Assembly: GCA_003255025.1 (NCBI GenBank)
Contig: QANY01000156.1
Span: forward strand, 955,639 to 1,019,638
DNA from: Datisca glomerata
Taxonomy: Eukaryota > Streptophyta > Magnoliopsida > Cucurbitales > Datiscaceae
Reading direction: 5' to 3'
DNA: 64,000 bases
The notes beneath the pieces were generated by a model that searched no databases, had not been told where the DNA came from, and saw nothing but the letters and a program-made list of their open reading frames with translations. A program made the translations under genes and the position numbers. Positions 58,941 through 64,000 of this stretch are shown here, piece by piece. Position 1 is the stretch's first letter. The number at the start of each line of letters is the position of its first letter.

Positions 58941-59800
58941 TGGCTTCAAATGTGGATTATTTACTTTTATCCCACATCGATTATTTAGTAGTCATGATGT
59001 CTTAGTTTCTTATATAAATAGGACTTCCCTCTCTCATTTTGTATTGTACCAAATCATACCAGATGTATAAATATTTGTTGTCTTAGCAAGACTCTACTTT
59101 AGTATAGTATTTGAGTTTGTGAAATTTTTTGTTACGCATTAGTTGGAAGGCTATTCAAAAGTCTACAATCGCGTTGTCTATTGCAGAGGTAGAGTACGTG
59201 ACAACATTAGAAGTAGTGAAATAAGTAATTTGGCTTAGAGGTTTGGTTGCTAATTTGGGACTTCAGCATGATGCTAATGTTGCCTATTGTGATAGCCAGA
59301 GTGCTACACGTTTGACCAATCAAATGTATCATGAGAGGGCCAAACATATTGATGTCGAATATCACTTCATTCATGAGGCTGTATTTCAAGATGTTGTTAC
59401 AGTTAGTAAAATTCCTACAACAGAGAATCCAGCTGATTTGATTACTAAGTTTATTATTGTTCGTAAGTTTCAGTGATTTACAATAAGTGATTTACTGCTT
59501 TGGAGAAGATGTTTTGAAGAAATCTACTTTTGAAGATCATGATGCAATTTGAAGCCAATGTAGAGATTTGATTATGTGTGGCCTCAAATATGGGTTTTTA
59601 ACTTTTGTTCCATATCGGTTATTTAGTAGTCATGCTCTCTTAATTTCTAATATAAATAGGACTCTCATCTCCGTTTTTGTATTGTACCAAACCATACTGG
59701 ATGTAGAGATATTTATATGAGGCTTACGGATATTCTAAGATTCCACTTTAGTTTAATATTTGAGTTTGTGAGATTTAGATTTGTGTATGCTTTAGGCATT
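58941..59800 (+). mobile_element. Copia element reduced to LTR-RNase H-LTR
   Basis: Direct repeats at about 58941-59140 and 59577-59780 share TTATTTAGTAGTCATG, ATATAAATAGGACT (TATA box), TTTTGTATTGTACCAAA and AGTTTGTGA. Between them only the end of the polyprotein remains. Gag, integrase and RT are deleted, and the left LTR seems to join the RNase H part directly. Confidence 0.78.
59141..59476 (+). pseudogene. Copia RNase H C-terminal fragment
   Basis: Reads STIALSIAEVEYV, then a TAA stop near 59222, then VAYCDSQSATRLTNQMYHER, AKHIDVEYHFIHEAV, PTTENPADLITK and a stop at 59476. This is the C-terminal half of the copia RNase H domain. Confidence 0.85.
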
Positions 59801-61442
59801 CTTTTATATTATCCTCATCAATTTTTCTCAACTTCAACCGTGTATGTAAACACACAATCGAACGACATAAATTATGTGTTCTATATTTTTTTATTTATCT
59901 TTTTTTTTTATATTTTACATATTTCTTAATTCTCAGCATCGTTGTCATAACATAAGAAAAGTGTGATAATTATTTATCTATCATCATTCTTGACCCATCC
60001 CCAATATTTCTATTGGTCTGTGCAGATCTTGGAAGGTTTAGCAGCATGGGTATAAAAGTCAAGTTTGCCCTTAATGGCTGCTTCTAGAGTTGTTTTGGTT
60101 TTAATTAGCTTGTCCTGAGGGAAATTTATCAAGTTTTAAAAAAAAGTTGAAATGAGGTTGACGGTTGAAAGATTTAGAAGAAACACACACTCAATTATGG
60201 TGGCGGGCTTGTTAGAGAAACTCACTTATGAAGACAGAAGCCTCCGCACGAAGAAGTGATAAACTGAAATGATAAAGTGTAATGGGGTAAATTTAACGAC
60301 AGATTTTGATGGATTTAAATGAAGATGAAAAGTTATGTTTTATTCGAAACATAACATTAGGATTAGTAATGACATAAATGAAATTTTAAGATTAAAAATG
60401 ACAGTAAATGTAACTCGGAGAGAATATTATGCAATTTTATTTCAATATTTTATATTCAAGTATGCTCTAAGGCATTCTCAATGATAAAAAAGATACAGAG
60501 ATACAAATAGACAAGTCATTTTTATGTAGTAAAAAAACGAGATAGAGAACGGGTGATTAGAATTTTATTTTCCTTCTAGATGAAGAAAAACGGATGTGGA
60601 ACACAGAGAAAGAATGAGAGAGAAGTTGAAAGCGTTTTCGTTTCCGTACCTTACCATTAATAAAGGCGTCAGATTGGCAACCAACAAATTTGCTTCCCCA
60701 CAAATGACCACAGCAACCAACAACTCATGGGTGCTTGTGTACTTTCCTATTCCCCATTAAGCAGTTCTTGAGCTCCAGCTGTCACCGTGACCTAAGCTTT
60801 CTTCACCCTACGAGTCACGAGACTACAACCTTGCGGCCCTTTCGGCCTCTTAGTTTTAGCTTGGATAGTTTCCAAAATACTAAATTTGAAATTCTTCAAT
60901 TACCAAATTATAATTAAGATTTAGTTTGATTAAATGAATTTTTAATTATTAATAAGTTAATTTATTAAATCATATTATGGAGTGATTTATAATAATACAT
61001 TATTTAGATAATTAAAATTTAATTGATTTAAAATTATTCTTTGAGCAGACTAAATTACCCTTATGAAATTCCACAAATTATCTGGCAAAAAAGATAGAAG
61101 TTACAACTAAAAGAGGCAGTAAATATCAACTAAATACGAAATAACCAAGGAGTTTCTTGTCCTCTTAGATGATTGTTTTTGTCGAATTGAAGAAGAAACG
61201 TTTCAAGCAGATTTAACAGCTTTGCTTCGGTTATTCCCATACGTACAAACACAGAGATTGTATACAACTAAGCTAAAGTTTTAGATATAATAGTGGGGTT
61301 TGGTTTTAGTTTTTAGGCCAAATTTAATCACTGGGTTTTAGCTTAATAAACGTCAAAGAAACAAGAAATGAGATTGAGTCTGGTTTACGCCAGATGTGTC
61401 TTCCTATTCAATTCCATCACTTCTCTCTTAGGCATCCATTAC

Positions 61443-61449
61443 TATAAAG
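61443..61449 (+). promoter_or_regulatory. Candidate NAC083 TATA box
   Basis: TATAAAG about 270 bases upstream of the ATG, with CT-rich sequence downstream as expected for a plant leader. Confidence 0.45.
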
Positions 61450-61579
61450 AAGCAACACTTTCCCTCTCAGACACATACCCTTTCTTTCTTCTCCTCCTCA
61501 TTTCTCCCACCTTTTCTATTATTTACCTTATCTTTTTCTTGTTCTTGTTCCCCTCTTGTTCTTGTTGAGCTCTTTTCCT

Positions 61580-61609
61580 ATGATTCTCTCGTACTTTACC
61601 CACCTATAA
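61580..61609 (+). other. Upstream ORF in the NAC083 leader
   Basis: ATG at 61580 and TAA at 61609, nine codons, 108 bases before the NAC start. It would lie in the 5' UTR if the TATA box at 61443 is used. Confidence 0.35.
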
Positions 61610-61717
61610 GACCAAGCCAGCTTCAGTTGCACGAGCCATTAGCTTAACTGGTTTGAAAGGGGGGGAAAATAACTTTTGGGTTATCAGTTTTTCCTCTGTA
61701 CAGTGTATAGAGGGAAG

Positions 61718-62711
61718 ATGGAGAAGATAAATTTTGTTAAAAATGGTGTGCTAAGATTACCTCCTGGGTTTCGGTTCCACCCAACAGATGAAGAGCTTGT
61801 TGTTCAGTATTTGAAGCGAAAGGTTTTTTCTTGTCCTTTGCCTGCCTCTATTATCCCTGAAGTTGATGTTTGCAAGTCTGATCCCTGGGATTTGCCAGGT
61901 TAGTTAGCTCGATTTCACCCAAATTTCAAGCTTCAAATTCTTTTGAGTCTTTCTCACTCGTTAATTAATCCCTATCCTCATTGGTTCTTCTGAATTGACA
62001 AATGGGAAATTGGGTGCGCAGGTGAATTGGAGCAAGAGAGATACTTTTTCAGTACCAGGGAAGCCAAGTACCCTAATGGGCACAGGTCAAACCGAGCAAC
62101 ATGTTCTGGTTATTGGAAGGCAACTGGAGTAGACAAGCAGATCACAACAGCTAAAGGAAACCATGTTGTGGGGTTGAAGAAAACTCTGGTTTTTTATAGA
62201 GGAAAACCCCCACATGGTTCTAGGACTGATTGGATCATGCATGAATACCGTCTTCTCAGTACTGAAATTACAGGCTTGAATGCCTCAAAGAACTCAACCC
62301 AGGTGTGTCAAACTTTTTCATCTCCCATTCAATTCTATTGCATCATCTTGCAGAAGAACTCAACCCATTTCATAGTTTGACTTAATTTAATCGCTTTTAT
62401 TGATTCTTCCTCAGAGCTCTGTCGTCCCAATTGAAAATTGGGTTCTGTGCCGCATATTTTTGAAGAAAAGAAGCACAAAAAATGAGGACGACAACATACC
62501 ATCGGGCAACTGCGACAGTATCCGGAACCCGAAGATGGCTAGGCCTGTATTTTTCTATGACTTTATGACAAAGCCCAGGACTGATTTAAATCTTGCTGCT
62601 ACTACATCTTCAGGCTCAAGTGGGATCACAGAGATCTCCTCTAATGAGTTTGATGATAACGAAGAAAGTAGTAGCTGCAACAATTTTCCTTATTTTAGAA
62701 GAAAACCATAA
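61718..62711 (+). CDS. NAC083: NAC transcription factor VNI2/NAC083
   Basis: Three exons: 61718-61898, 62022-62302 and 62415-62711, encoding 252 aa, the same length as I recall for Arabidopsis VNI2. All five NAC subdomains are present: [20 protein letters not shown] (14-32), B SDPWDLPG (about 54-61), [21 protein letters not shown] then [29 protein letters not shown] with DWIMHEYRL, and [13 protein letters not shown] (exon 3). The N-terminal [11 protein letters not shown] and the C-terminal FFYDFM, TDLNL and [19 protein letters not shown] segments are specific to the VNI2 group. VNI2 is a nuclear DNA-binding repressor that interacts with VND7 to restrain vessel formation, and it also affects senescence. 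The DLNL core resembles an EAR repression motif. Start choice: the first ATG giving the conserved [10 protein letters not shown] start. Position next to SWEET15 matches Arabidopsis. Confidence 0.96.
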
Positions 62712-64000
62712 ACTTTAGGAACCCCTCAATTTAGTTATTTGTACCAGTAACCTGGCGCCTGATTTCTCAGTCAGAATAACCCATTTAAGAAATGCAATCC
62801 GTTGTGTAGTTTCAGGTGTTTTGCACTCTTTATTTATGAGTTATCAGAAAGGAGATGTCAAAAGAACAAATCGGCATAACTTGTTACCAAATAATTCCTA
62901 GAACAAAATGGATGTCAACAGATGGTGTTATTTAACCAAATCATAAGTTCTAATGGTTCTTTGATCATAAACTCAATTTGCAATTCAAACATTCTTCTTA
63001 ATAAGATGGTTGAGTTTGATAATGTCTTCGCTAGCTAACCATGCAGCCGTCTTCCTTTACCATAAAGCATACAGATTTCGGGAGCATAAAAGTGAACTCG
63101 AACATATAGAAAAAGAAAAGGACTAGTGGAAAGAGGAATTGAAAAGAGAGAGAGTTAAAGAGAGACAGCGTATGTCTAACACAGAACTTTGTCAAAGGAA
63201 ATCTCTTTTAGTGGAAGAACAAGAACTAGAATAATATCTTTGCAGGAACAAATGGCTAAAGAAAAAAGGATTCGATTTTGAAAAGAACAGAATTCCTAAA
63301 CGTTTGTTTCCAAAGAGATGGAATCTTCAGGATTTCTGGTTCACTTTAAATCACAATTTTCAACTGCACTGGGTCAGTATCATCAATAACAAAAATAAGA
63401 AAGAGTAGGTATCTTGTAGGAAACAGGGTAAACTAAAACTTGAATATGGTAGACCAAATTGGTGAAAGTAACTGACAAACACATGGATTCTTTGGCATGG
63501 ACAGCTGCATTTGAAATCGAATTGGCGACCCCATGATTGAAAATCCATCCAAGAACTTAATTTCTACAAGAATCAAAACACATCCATGACTCAGCAGTTA
63601 ACCTTTTACCGTCCTCTGTGATGGGCTAGAGGGGCTCATGTTCTTTGGGCACCCCACTTAATCAGTAAAAATCAGAGGTGTTCACCCCTCGTAAAAATAC
63701 CAAATTTTAATTTGTTAGATAGAAGATGGCCAAGATCAGCCATAAGATCCTCCCACTATCATCCAACTACTCCGTGACTTGCACCTAAATTATTCAATTG
63801 AATACCTAAGAAAGATAAGCTACACGTGTCGTACATGCAAGGGAAGCGTAGGCTAGAGTTGACTCAGCAATCAGCGTCCACAGGAGTGAAAAACAAAAAA
63901 ACGTCTCATCCAATGCCAACTGATCCATTAGTCACAAATAATTTATAAATCTATCTGAGAAGAATAAAAAGATAAGGTAGCTTGCCGCTATATGCAACGT
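62712..64000. other. Downstream of NAC083, no gene seen
   Basis: Holds the NAC 3' UTR and AT-rich DNA. GA-rich tracts lie at 63100-63180. Short ORFs (for example minus 63360-63548) lack domains. The next Arabidopsis neighbour, a LITAF-domain gene, is not visible before the window ends. Confidence 0.45.

Larger units (their letters stand above)
59801..61717. promoter_or_regulatory. NAC083 upstream region and promoter
   Basis: No gene between the copia relic and the NAC start codon. 60600-60860 is GC-richer than its surroundings and could hold regulatory sequence. TATAAAG at 61443-61449 is a plausible TATA box, followed by a CT-rich leader. A 9-codon upstream ORF lies at 61580-61609. Confidence 0.5.

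Noticed and set aside
63360..63548. 62-aa minus-strand ORF downstream of NAC083
   Set aside because: No domain and no splice-linked exons; the expected LITAF-type neighbour is not recognisable.
1..64000. CRISPR arrays, bacterial operons, riboswitches, rRNA genes
   Set aside because: The window is plant nuclear DNA; the tandem arrays lack the repeat-spacer pattern and no rRNA sequence was seen.

Overview
This is an AT-rich plant nuclear window, almost certainly from a eudicot. It has four intact, intron-split or single-exon plant genes, long degenerate intergenic DNA, microsatellites, and relics of Ty1/copia, Ty3/gypsy, LINE, SINE and MITE elements. I cannot name the species from sequence alone.

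Genes, left to right: an EXO70-family exocyst subunit (minus, 6126-8147, single exon, best guess EXO70C clade); the receptor-like cytoplasmic kinase PBS1 (plus, 5 exons, 9789-13205, 460 aa); a clade-III SWEET sugar transporter, best match SWEET15 (minus, 6 exons, 14324-16985, 294 aa); and, about 44.7 kb further on, a NAC factor matching VNI2/NAC083 (plus, 3 exons, 61718-62711, 252 aa). From memory, Arabidopsis has the same order at AT5G13150 (EXO70C1), AT5G13160 (PBS1), AT5G13170 (SWEET15/SAG29) and AT5G13180 (NAC083). The window therefore appears to be a conserved block whose last interval was inflated by mobile DNA. EXO70 and PBS1 are head to head, PBS1 and SWEET are tail to tail, and SWEET and NAC are head to head.

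Layout: 1-6125 is gene-free and rich in tandem repeats: a 188-bp array at 2430-3450, a 21-bp-subunit minisatellite at 5150-5830, and short GTGTGAAAAT repeats on both sides of the array. 6126-17000 is the gene cluster. 17846-21761 is an internally deleted minus-strand copia element with two LTRs and a nested TIR element. 21762-24112 holds foldback and tandem-repeat DNA and a second copia relic. 24113-37333 is a decayed Tat/Ogre-like gypsy element with a truncated 5' LTR, an extra ORF upstream of gag, gag, RT, integrase, an inverted second integrase copy, and a 73-78-bp tandem array just before the 3' LTR. 37334-38350 looks like a lone LTR fragment. 38350-61700 is low-complexity AT-rich DNA with a SINE candidate (41432), a 5'-truncated LINE (45784-46920), a possible minus-strand LTR-element leader (47400-49900), foldback and Tourist-like MITEs (52350, 53430), a TRIM-like element (58161-58600) and a copia element reduced to LTR-RNase H-LTR (58941-59800). 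62712-64000 has no gene I can support.

The four genes have no obvious shared pathway: exocytosis, immune signalling, sugar efflux, and xylem/senescence transcription. The strongest points for follow-up are the conserved gene order, the PBS1 recognition-loop variant, and the several tandem arrays that seem to have arisen in or beside retroelements.
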